Of a DNA stretch of 13,277 bases, positions 7,444 to 13,277 are shown one piece after another (the first letter of the stretch is position 1; the number at the start of each line of letters is the position of its first letter). The position numbers and the translations under genes are program-made. This DNA is from Acidobacteriota bacterium (lineage in GTDB: Bacteria > Acidobacteriota > Terriglobia > UBA7540). Location of the stretch: contig JAJYJL010000072.1 in NCBI GenBank assembly GCA_021789565.1, positions 1 to 13,277 on the forward strand, in the 5' to 3' direction. The notes under the pieces are model-generated. The model saw only the letters and a list, made by a program, of their open reading frames with translations. It made no database searches and was not told where the DNA came from.

Positions 7444-8856
7444 TTGAGCGAGATTCCGACTGACACAGACATGAGCCGCGACCGGACATACGCGCCCGGC
7501 GAACTTGTGATCGAGACCCTGGATATGGAGTCGGCGCGCCAGGCGCGCGAGCGCAGTGTCATGCGGGTGAGACTTCTGTGGAGCAACCGGCGTTGGCTGG
7601 GGCAAGCCACGATTTTGGGGCTTGTGTTTGCGACGGTGATTGCCTTCCTGATTCCGAAACGCTTTCAGTCCACCGCCGAATTGATGCCGCCTGACCAGTC
7701 GTTGGGTTCCGGGACTGCGATGTTGGCAGCACTGTCGTCCCAAGTGGGTGGAGGCCTGGCGGGGATGGCGGAAAGCGCGCTGGGAATACAAACAACGGGC
7801 GCCCTGTTCGTGGGGATTCTAAAAAGCGATACGGTGGAGGACCACCTGATTAGCAAATTCAAACTGCAGGATCTCTACGGGACACACTACCTCGAAGACG
7901 CGCGAAAGAAGCTTGCGGCAAAGACCGATATTTCGGAAGACCAGCAGAGCGGCATCATTACCATCAGCGTCACCGACCGCGATCCGCACCGGGCGGCGGC
8001 GATGGCGCAGGAATACGTCAACCAATTGAACTGGGTGGTGACCCACCTCAGCACTTCCGCCGCGCACCGCGAGCGGGTCTTTCTGGATAACCGCCTAAAG
8101 CAGGTGAGGGCGGACCTCGAAGAATCTGAACGCAACTTCAGCCAGTTTGCCAGCCGCAAGGGCGCCATCGACGTTCCCACCCAGGGCAAGGCAATGGTGA
8201 TGGCGGCGGCCACCCTGCAGGGAGAGTTGATTGCCGCCGAATCAGAACTCCAGGGCCTGAAGCAGATGTATACGGATAACAACGTGCGGATACGCTCCGC
8301 GCAGGCGCGCGTGAACGAACTGCAGAGCTCCCTCCGGGATATGGCTGGGAAGGGTGCGGATGAGAACAGTTCAGCCGGACAGCTTTATCCCTCAATCCGG
8401 GAACTCCCGCTGCTCGGCAAGACATACGCCGACTTGCTGCGGCAGACCAAGGTCCAGGCGACTATCTTTGAAACGCTGACCCAGCAGGATGAACTGGCAA
8501 AGGTGCAGGAAGCCAGGGAGGTCCCGAGCGTCAAGGTGCTCGATCCACCCAGAGTGCCGCAGAAAAAGTCGTTTCCGCCTCGGATGCTGATCATGCTCCT
8601 TGGGGCAATGCTTGCGTTCATTTCCTGCACCACCTGGATTCTGGCCCGATCAGCCTGGGATGCTACCGACCAGAGCGACCCGCGCAAGGCGGTGGCGGCT
8701 GAGGTCTGGGCAGACGTGCGCACCAGCCTGCCCTGGAGTCCCCAGAACGGTCCTGGAGCAGCGGCGGGCTGGCTGCGACGTAGACTCGGCCGGGAAAGGA
8801 AGGCTTCTCCGGGCGGCAACGGCGGCGAAAAAGGAAAAGAGGCGGAGGGAGGATAG
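7444..8856 (+). CDS. Wzz/GNVR-type polysaccharide chain-length determinant (co-polymerase)
   Basis: A 470-residue inner-membrane protein. A cytoplasmic head of about 50 residues precedes TM1 (about 52-70), followed at once by the typical IPKRFQSTAELMPPDQ of Wzz proteins. A long periplasmic region, largely helical and coiled-coil-like (about 200-300), leads to a GNVR-like segment (YADLLRQTKVQATIFETLTQ, about 328-347). A proline-rich VLDPPRVPQKKSFPP precedes TM2 (about 381-401). The C-terminal tail (about 70 residues, Gly/Lys/Arg-rich) has no Walker motifs, so no tyrosine-kinase domain is fused. Such proteins control polymer length with Wzy and contact the export channel. It is the last gene before the hairpin at 8874-8910. 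The start is TTG 7444; ATG 7471 would shorten it by 9 residues. Confidence 0.9.
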   Translation: MSEIPTDTDMSRDRTYAPGELVIETLDMESARQARERSVMRVRLLWSNRRWLGQATILGLVFATVIAFLIPKRFQSTAELMPPDQSLGSGTAMLAALSSQVGGGLAGMAESALGIQTTGALFVGILKSDTVEDHLISKFKLQDLYGTHYLEDARKKLAAKTDISEDQQSGIITISVTDRDPHRAAAMAQEYVNQLNWVVTHLSTSAAHRERVFLDNRLKQVRADLEESERNFSQFASRKGAIDVPTQGKAMVMAAATLQGELIAAESELQGLKQMYTDNNVRIRSAQARVNELQSSLRDMAGKGADENSSAGQLYPSIRELPLLGKTYADLLRQTKVQATIFETLTQQDELAKVQEAREVPSVKVLDPPRVPQKKSFPPRMLIMLLGAMLAFISCTTWILARSAWDATDQSDPRKAVAAEVWADVRTSLPWSPQNGPGAAAGWLRRRLGRERKASPGGNGGEKGKEAEGG

Positions 8857-8873
8857 GCCGGGTTCAGTTGCCC

Positions 8874-8918
8874 GTCGCCGGCTCCCTCAGAGGAGGGTTC
8901 AGCCGGCGACATTTCTTG
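8874..8918 (+). terminator. strong hairpin terminator after the chain-length gene
   Basis: GTCGCCGGCT (8874-8883) and AGCCGGCGAC (8901-8910) are perfect 10-base inverted repeats. Inside them CCCTC (8884-8888) pairs with GAGGG (8893-8897) around an AGAG loop, leaving only a TTC bulge. The stem is very GC-rich and is followed by ATTTCTTG, a short imperfect T tract. It starts 18 bases after the TAG at 8854-8856 and marks the end of the export unit. Confidence 0.75.
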
Positions 8919-8988
8919 ACGTTGGCCAGGGTTTGGTGCGGGCAAATGTAGCCTCAGGCGAAAAGCGGCCATAGTGAAGGTAAAAATT

Positions 8989-9018
8989 ACACGTTGTGTC
9001 AAAATGAAACACTTTTTT
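8989..9018. promoter_or_regulatory. alternating ACAC/GTGT half-sites with T6 tail
   Basis: ACAC (8989-8992), GTGT (8996-8999) and ACAC (9009-9012) can form either of two mutually exclusive 4-pair hairpins. The second is followed by six Ts (9013-9018). It may be a weak second terminator or a protein-binding site with repeated half-sites. The stems are too short for a firm call. Confidence 0.25.
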
Positions 9019-9077
9019 GAGATGCGACCTGAAATCACGGCTTTGAATTATAAAATATGTGTTTTCAACAACATACA

Positions 9078-9095
9078 AAATTTAAGCATAAATTT
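9078..9095. promoter_or_regulatory. AT-rich perfect dyad AAATTTA-AGCA-TAAATTT
   Basis: Seven-base perfect inverted repeats (9078-9084 and 9089-9095) with a 4-base spacer, about 85 bases before the gmd start. The length and symmetry suit a dimeric regulator site. AT-rich sequence makes chance dyads more likely. Confidence 0.3.
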
Positions 9096-9128
9096 GAGAA
9101 AAATCCAAAACAGGCCATTTGGGGCGGT

Positions 9129-9160
9129 TTGAAGCGTGTCTAGCCTAGACTAAGAGGCTA
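9129..9160 (+). promoter_or_regulatory. possible promoter with operator dyad in the spacer, upstream of gmd
   Basis: GTCTAG-C-CTAGAC (9138-9150) is a 6+6 dyad. It lies between TTGAAG (9129-9134, four of six to the -35 consensus) and TAAGAG (9151-9156, three of six to the -10 consensus), 16 bases apart. A second, overlapping repeat pairs TAGCCT (9141-9146) with AGGCTA (9155-9160). The dyads are plain in the sequence; the promoter is weak and speculative. Confidence 0.3.
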
Positions 9161-9170
9161 ACATCACATC

Positions 9171-9176
9171 AGGAGG
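9171..9176 (+). promoter_or_regulatory. strong ribosome-binding site for gmd
   Basis: AGGAGG ends 4 bases before ATG 9181. This is a close match to the consensus and fixes the start. Confidence 0.8.
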
Positions 9177-9180
9177 CGAA

Positions 9181-10167
9181 ATGAGGGCATTGATCACCGG
9201 TCTTACGGGGCAGGACGGGTCCTACCTGGCCGAGCTTTTGCTTGACAAGGGCTACGAGGTGTTCGGGCTGGTGCGGCGGAGCAGTGTGGAGAAGTTCGAC
9301 CGCATTGGCCGGATGGTTGACCGGCTGCAACTGGTGGAGGGCGACCTGACGGACCAGTCGTCGCTCGACAATCTCGTGCGGGAGATCCAGCCGGACGAAG
9401 TCTACAACCTGGCGGCGCAGAGCTTTGTTCCCACCTCGTGGACGCAGCCGGTGCTGACGGGCGACGTCACGGGCCTGGGCGTTTTGCGTATGCTGGAGGC
9501 GTTGCGCAAGCATTGCCCGAAGGCGAAGTTCCTGCAGGCATCGAGTTCGGAGATGTTCGGAAAGGTGCACGAATCTCCGCAGACGGAAAAGACGCGCTTC
9601 TACCCGCGCAGCCCCTATGGTGCGGCCAAGGTGTTCGGCCACCAGATCACCATCAACTACCGTGAAAGCTACGGCATGTTCGCCTGCGCCACCATCTGTT
9701 TCAATCACGAATCGCCGCGCCGCGGCCTGGAATTCGTCACCCGCAAGGTCACCTGCCAGGTGGCGCGCATCAAGCATGGCCTTGCCGACCGCTTGAAAAT
9801 GGGCAACATGGACGCCGAACGCGACTGGGGTTATGCCGCCGACTACGTCCACGCCATGTGGCTGATGCTCCAGCAGCCTGAGCCCACCGACTTCGTGATC
9901 GCCACCGGCAAAACGCACAGCGTGCAGCAACTGGTTGAAACGGCCTTCTCCACGGCGGGCCTCGACTGGCGCAAGTACGTGGAGATCGACCCCAAGCTCA
10001 TTCGGCCCGCCGAAGTGGACTATCTCTGTGGCAATGCGGCCCTGGCGCGGGAAAAGCTGGGCTGGGAGCCGAAGGTGGGTTTCGAGGAACTCATCCGGAT
10101 GATGGTGGAGTCTGACCTGCAACTGGTCCGCAGCCAGGCGGCCTCCATGGTCGAGACGGGCGCGTAG
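9181..10167 (+). CDS. gmd: GDP-mannose 4,6-dehydratase
   Basis: A 328-residue cytoplasmic enzyme of the short-chain dehydrogenase/epimerase family. It converts GDP-D-mannose to GDP-4-keto-6-deoxy-D-mannose using bound NADP. The nucleotide-binding motif [16 protein letters not shown] (7-22) is characteristic of Gmd. The catalytic set is complete: Ser122 and Glu124 in SSSEMFG (Ser in place of the Thr of E. coli) and Tyr146/Lys150 in SPYGAAK. The substrate-binding stretch [17 protein letters not shown] is also intact. It is shorter than E. coli Gmd (about 373 residues), as in many bacterial short forms. It opens the second unit behind its own AT-rich upstream region. No partner reductase (rmd or fcl) follows in the window, so the final sugar (rhamnose, fucose or another 6-deoxyhexose) cannot be told. 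Confidence 0.95.
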   Translation: MRALITGLTGQDGSYLAELLLDKGYEVFGLVRRSSVEKFDRIGRMVDRLQLVEGDLTDQSSLDNLVREIQPDEVYNLAAQSFVPTSWTQPVLTGDVTGLGVLRMLEALRKHCPKAKFLQASSSEMFGKVHESPQTEKTRFYPRSPYGAAKVFGHQITINYRESYGMFACATICFNHESPRRGLEFVTRKVTCQVARIKHGLADRLKMGNMDAERDWGYAADYVHAMWLMLQQPEPTDFVIATGKTHSVQQLVETAFSTAGLDWRKYVEIDPKLIRPAEVDYLCGNAALAREKLGWEPKVGFEELIRMMVESDLQLVRSQAASMVETGA

Positions 10168-10186
10168 CCGGGATGGATTTGGAGGA

Positions 10187-10192
10187 AGGTGA
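10187..10192 (+). promoter_or_regulatory. ribosome-binding site that fixes a TTG start
   Basis: AGGTGA lies 6 bases before TTG 10199, with GGAGG a little farther up (10181-10185). An in-frame TGA at 10190-10192 rules out an earlier start. The next in-frame candidate is GTG 10223. Confidence 0.55.
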
Positions 10193-10198
10193 AGCGCG

Positions 10199-11551
10199 TT
10201 GCAGACAGAACAAGCATCAGCGGTGGTGGTCGCGGAACCCGTTTCCCGCGGGCGCGTGAGCTTAGGAATCAGCCTGCGGGGGACACTAAAATCCGCAGGC
10301 TACCTCGGGGTGGGAGAGACTGCCGGAGGGCTCGCTTTCCTGGCTTTGAACGCCTATGTCGCTCGCGTTTACGGGGCCGGCTTGCTGGGAGTGGTGGCCC
10401 TGGCAGAGGCGGCTGTTTTGTATGTGAGCATGGGTGCGGACCAGGGGCTTACGCTGATTGGCGCGCGCATCGTTGGCAGGACTCCTGGCGCCGCCTCCGC
10501 CATTTTGCGCCCCCTGCTGCGGAAGCGGATGATTTTGTGTGCCGCCGCCGTTTCGACGGGAAGCGCGTACGCACTTTGGGGTCCCATTCCCGATGAAGCG
10601 CGACTTTATGTGCTGGGTTTCGTTCTGGCCGTCATCCCTTACGCTCTTTCACTTGATTGGGTCGCCTGGGGGTTAGACCACATGGGATGGCTGGGGGCGA
10701 GGAAGGCGGTCGCCAGCGTCGGCTTTGTTGCGGCTGCCATTGCCGGGATGCGCTGGACGGGGAGGACGCTGATACCCTTGGTGGCCTCCCGGATCGGCTT
10801 CATGGCCTTGGGGACGCTGCTTCTGTGGCTGTTGTGGCGCCTGGCTTGGCGGCCGCGGCTTGGCGGCGATGCCGAAGTGTCCCCGGCCGCAGTTTCCAGG
10901 GACCTTTCGTGGACAGCGATTTTCACCCTGGGAGGCGCCACCATTTTCAACCTGCTCTTCAATAATGTCGATACGTTTATTCTGGCCGGAATGACCACGG
11001 CGGCCGAGGTGGGCCGTTACAACGCGGCGTACAAAATTTTGTTCTCGATTTTCGCATTGTATTACCTGGTGGGGAGGTCCTTCTATCCCCATCTTTCGGC
11101 CTCAAATGACCCGGAGGGCTTGCGAAAATGGCTGCTCCTGGCCCTTCCCGTGGTGGCCCTTGGAGGCAGCGCTTTGGCCGCGGTTATCTGGGTGTTCAGC
11201 GGGCAGATTCTGACACTGATCTACGGCAGCACGTTGGGTTCAGTGGGGCTGCTTCGTGTCCTGGTTATCGCTCTTCCGATGGACTTTTGCACGGGATTGG
11301 TGGGCATTCTGCTGGTAAGCCGCAGGCGCGACAGGCTTAACCTTATGGCGACATGTCTTGCGGCCGCGCTAAATGCCGGGCTTAACTTCCTGCTCATTCC
11401 GAGGATGCAGGCCCGCGGGGCTGCCTGGGCGACAGTTTTGTCGTATGCCTTCCTTCTGTCGATTTTGATTGCGAGCGTCTCACGCCAGGGAGCTCTGGGG
11501 AGCGTGGTTGACCCCGGCGCCGGTGACCGGGAGATGGCGCTGGGGAGCTAG
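10199..11551 (+). CDS. Wzx-like oligosaccharide flippase (MOP superfamily)
   Basis: A 450-residue, very hydrophobic protein with about 12 or more predicted membrane helices. A short polar N-terminus leads into GTLKSAGYLGVGETAGGLAF, the usual first-helix region of polysaccharide flippases. The best family mark is the middle segment NNVDTFILAGMTTAAEVGRY followed by NAAYKI, typical of Polysacc_synt/Wzx proteins. Charged residues are few and sit in short loops. It would flip undecaprenyl-diphosphate-linked repeat units from the cytoplasmic to the periplasmic face of the inner membrane. It starts 31 bases after gmd and is probably co-transcribed with it. Specificity cannot be read from sequence. 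The alternative of a MATE-type drug exporter is unlikely in this context. Confidence 0.87.
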   Translation: MQTEQASAVVVAEPVSRGRVSLGISLRGTLKSAGYLGVGETAGGLAFLALNAYVARVYGAGLLGVVALAEAAVLYVSMGADQGLTLIGARIVGRTPGAASAILRPLLRKRMILCAAAVSTGSAYALWGPIPDEARLYVLGFVLAVIPYALSLDWVAWGLDHMGWLGARKAVASVGFVAAAIAGMRWTGRTLIPLVASRIGFMALGTLLLWLLWRLAWRPRLGGDAEVSPAAVSRDLSWTAIFTLGGATIFNLLFNNVDTFILAGMTTAAEVGRYNAAYKILFSIFALYYLVGRSFYPHLSASNDPEGLRKWLLLALPVVALGGSALAAVIWVFSGQILTLIYGSTLGSVGLLRVLVIALPMDFCTGLVGILLVSRRRDRLNLMATCLAAALNAGLNFLLIPRMQARGAAWATVLSYAFLLSILIASVSRQGALGSVVDPGAGDREMALGS

Positions 11552-11698
11552 CGCGCCTGGCAGTTCGCGCGGCCCCGCTGCGAAGGGCCTCGTGGAAGGA
11601 GGCGTTTTCCAGGTTCGAGGATGATGAGGATTCGGTCCGGTCAATCCCCGGCGGGGAATGCTTGCGGGAAGCGGCCCTGAATCGCATGGAAATTGAAC
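11552..11698. other. 147-base gap with short dyads
   Basis: No gene is supported. It contains GCGCG...CGCGC just past the flippase stop, TGGAA (11593-11597) facing TTCCA (11607-11611), and TCCCC-GGC-GGGGA (about 11644-11656). None is followed by a T run, so a terminator is not claimed. It is the largest gap in the second unit and could hold an internal promoter or mark the join of two gene blocks. Confidence 0.35.
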
Positions 11699-12478
11699 AT
11701 GACCCTCGATACGAAGGCGGTGCATATGAATGACAACGCTGTTGACGCTCGCCGGGTTTCACCTTACGCGTCGTTTCATTTTGAGCGTTACTACGGCTAT
11801 TCCCCGGCGGACTACCGGCTTTGGGCGCGTAAATTTGCCTATCACTTTCGGGAGTTATTGCCTTCCAACAGGTCAGCGCGAATTTTGGACTTGGGATGCG
11901 GCGGCGGGCATTTCCTCTACTTTTTGCACTCACTGGGCTATTCGAATCTCGCGGGTGTCGATGCTGATAGCAAGCAGGCCGAGGTGGCCCGAGGCATGGT
12001 GGCTTGCGATGTAGAACAGGCGGACATTATTCGGTTTTTGCGGTCTTGTCCCGGTGGGTACGACTTGGTGTCATGCCACCACGTTATCGAGCACCTCTCC
12101 CTCGATGACGCCGCTGAGTTACTGCGCCTGGTTTACGGTGCGCTGGCGCCCGGTGGGAGGTTCGTTCTTTCGACGCCGAACGGTGCGCGGCCTTGGGTGG
12201 GCTGGCACTTGTTTGCCGATCTGAGCCACGATCACCTTTACACATCTTCCAGTTTAAAAGAAGTGATGGAGTTAGCGGGCTTTCTGGATGTGTCGTTGCG
12301 CGCAGGGGGGCCTGTTCCGCATGATGTTCCGAGCTCCCTCCGCTGGGTACTTTGGAAAACCTGGAGAGAGCCTTACCTGAAGTTCACATTCGCAGTGGAG
12401 AATGGCCTGGGCTGTCTGAAAGGCGCGAAGCTGGTGGTGAGTCCTGACCTGATCGCTATGGGCTTGAAGCCTCAGTGA
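11699..12478 (+). CDS. class I SAM-dependent methyltransferase
   Basis: About 260 residues. The SAM-binding motif I is clear: ILDLGCGGGHFLYFL, with Asp64-Leu-Gly-Cys-Gly-Gly-Gly. The acidic motif II lies in AGVDADSKQAE, and VSCHHVIEHLSLDDAAELLR and LAPGGRFVLSTPN follow as in the UbiG/Methyltransf_23 group. By position between a flippase and a glycosyltransferase it probably methylates a sugar of the repeat unit, perhaps at its end; the substrate is inferred, not seen. The start is uncertain. An in-frame TGA at 11678-11680 bounds it. TTG 11693 and ATG 11699 both have only GGA upstream, and ATG 11726 has GAAGGCGG. The conserved region begins after all three. Confidence 0.88.
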   Translation: MTLDTKAVHMNDNAVDARRVSPYASFHFERYYGYSPADYRLWARKFAYHFRELLPSNRSARILDLGCGGGHFLYFLHSLGYSNLAGVDADSKQAEVARGMVACDVEQADIIRFLRSCPGGYDLVSCHHVIEHLSLDDAAELLRLVYGALAPGGRFVLSTPNGARPWVGWHLFADLSHDHLYTSSSLKEVMELAGFLDVSLRAGGPVPHDVPSSLRWVLWKTWREPYLKFTFAVENGLGCLKGAKLVVSPDLIAMGLKPQ

Positions 12479-12496
12479 GCGCCACCACGGGAGTGC

Positions 12497-12502
12497 AGGA
12501 GG
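12497..12502 (+). promoter_or_regulatory. strong ribosome-binding site for the glycosyltransferase
   Basis: AGGAGG lies 4 bases before ATG 12507, in the 28-base gap after the methyltransferase stop. It supports this start and continuous translation of the unit. Confidence 0.75.
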
Positions 12503-12506
12503 ATCC

Positions 12507-13277
12507 ATGATTCCAGTGCTTTTTGTCGCCCCGGAGCTTGCGCCGTGGAAAAGAGGCGGCGTTTCGAACGCCATCCAGAAGCTGGCTAACGCGGTGGCCG
12601 GTTCAGATGATGTCAGGCTGACTCTTCTGGGAACAGTGGCAAGAGGATGCCGCCCCTCGCCGCCCGACTACAATGAGCGGATAGAATTCATTCTCGTCGA
12701 GAAGCCGGAAGTTCCTGAACCTCTATACCACATACGGCTCCAGACGCGCTACCGTTCGGCGGTCCGATCCTGGCTGCGAGACAATCCGGGCGGGCTGGTC
12801 CACTTCCACATCCTGCCTGGCGCGCGAGCGCTCTTCGCAGCAGCGGCGGCCTTGCAGGCCCGCGCCAAGGTGGTTTTGACCGTTTACGACCTGGCTCCGC
12901 TGGAGGCGCGGTATCACGTCCAGCCATGGGGACATCGGGCGCACTGGTGGCTGGCCAGACTGCTGCTGGGGAGGTTTCGGCAGCTTGTGGTCAATAGCCA
13001 GTACATCTCTGATGCGCTCCGCAAGTTCGCTCCGCGAGCGGCGATCGCCGTTATCCCTAACGGCATCACCCCGGGCGATTGGGAGATGAAGGCGCCACCG
13101 CCTGTTGCCGAAGGAAATCCGCAGTTGCTCTATTGGGGGCAGCTCTGGGAGAAGAAAGGCGTGGGGATTCTGCTTCGGGCCTTCGCGCTGCTTCGGGAAA
13201 AGGGTCTGCGGGATGCGCGGCTGCTGGTTGTTGGGGAAGGTGAGCAATCTAATCACCTTCACCGCCTGGCCGGTGAC
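12507..13277 (+). CDS. GT4-family (GT-B fold) glycosyltransferase, truncated by window end
   Basis: The frame is open from ATG 12507 to the last base, giving 257 residues with no stop. A full protein would be about 370-400. The N-terminal acceptor domain starts MIPVLFVAPELAPWKRGGVS, with the glycine pair of GT4 enzymes at 17-18. A mid-protein VVNSQYISDAL leads to VIPNGI (182-187), the hinge motif. The C-terminal donor domain opens with LLYWGQLWEKKGVGILLRAF (207-226) and continues to LLVVGEGEQ. The donor-binding Arg usual after the glycine is Gln212 here, while the lysine (217) is kept. The conserved Glu pair near the C-terminus lies outside the window. It would add one sugar to the lipid-linked repeat unit in the cytoplasm; donor and acceptor cannot be named. 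Confidence 0.88.
   Translation, partial: MIPVLFVAPELAPWKRGGVSNAIQKLANAVAGSDDVRLTLLGTVARGCRPSPPDYNERIEFILVEKPEVPEPLYHIRLQTRYRSAVRSWLRDNPGGLVHFHILPGARALFAAAAALQARAKVVLTVYDLAPLEARYHVQPWGHRAHWWLARLLLGRFRQLVVNSQYISDALRKFAPRAAIAVIPNGITPGDWEMKAPPPVAEGNPQLLYWGQLWEKKGVGILLRAFALLREKGLRDARLLVVGEGEQSNHLHRLAGD

Larger units (their letters stand above)
8857..9180. other. 324-base intergenic region dividing the two gene units
   Basis: No coding region is supported here. After the hairpin at 8874-8910, base composition drops sharply to AT-rich between about 8975 and 9110, unlike the rest of the window. It contains ACAC-GTT-GTGT-N9-ACAC (8989-9012) followed by six Ts, the dyad at 9078-9095, the dyad at 9138-9150 and the gmd ribosome-binding site. 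It most likely holds the promoter and operators of the gmd unit. Confidence 0.6.

Noticed and set aside
8385..9038. Minus-strand open frame of 217 residues running into the intergenic region
   Set aside because: It crosses the strong hairpin at 8874-8910 and overlaps the coding part of the chain-length gene; Ser/Pro/Arg-rich with no domain.
9169..10122. Minus-strand open frame of 317 residues opposite gmd
   Set aside because: Its boundaries mirror gmd almost exactly and its composition is that of an antisense frame. Gmd itself has every catalytic residue.
10189..10596. GTG-started + strand frame overlapping the start of the flippase
   Set aside because: Arg/Gly-rich translation with no membrane character. 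It overlaps a frame with clear flippase features, and its GTG is part of the flippase ribosome-binding site.
11644..11656. TCCCC-GGC-GGGGA as a terminator of the flippase gene
   Set aside because: The stem is only five pairs, there is no T run after it, and it lies nearly 100 bases beyond the stop.

Overview
The window is a GC-rich bacterial extracellular or capsular polysaccharide locus. Every gene I can support lies on the + strand. The features that point to a Gram-negative host are a large exported SLBB polysaccharide-export protein, an outer-membrane Wzi-type barrel and a Wzz-like inner-membrane protein. The combination of a multi-SLBB exporter, a PAP2-Wzi fusion, frequent TTG/GTG starts and NarL-like regulators with degraded receivers is what I would expect from an acidobacterium (Acidobacteriota). 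That assignment is an inference from gene style, not from a marker gene.

Layout: positions 1-226 hold an AT-rich leader with a terminator-like hairpin and a long inverted repeat that overlaps the ribosome-binding region of the first gene. Next comes a LuxR/NarL-type regulator (227-886), then a short stand-alone pseudo-receiver (about 1074-1454). Its stop overlaps the start of a 1129-residue SLBB export protein (1451-4840). This is followed by a fused PAP2 phosphatase/Wzi-like barrel protein (4856-7396) and a Wzz/GNVR chain-length protein (7444-8856). A strong hairpin (8874-8910) closes this first unit. A 324-base AT-rich intergenic region with several dyads precedes a second unit: GDP-mannose 4,6-dehydratase gmd (9181-10167), a Wzx-like flippase (10199-11551), a SAM-dependent methyltransferase (about 11699-12478) and a GT4-family glycosyltransferase cut off by the window end (12507-13277).

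Together the genes describe a Wzx/Wzy-type pathway. Gmd makes the GDP-6-deoxy-hexose precursor, and the glycosyltransferase and methyltransferase build or decorate the lipid-linked repeat unit. The flippase moves it across the inner membrane, the Wzz-like protein sets chain length, the SLBB protein carries the polymer through the envelope, and the Wzi-like barrel anchors or organises it at the surface. The fused PAP2 domain may dephosphorylate the lipid carrier or another phospho-substrate on the periplasmic side. No polymerase (Wzy), initiating glycosyltransferase, tyrosine kinase or GDP-6-deoxy-4-keto-mannose reductase lies inside the window. No tRNA, rRNA, CRISPR array or insertion sequence was seen.
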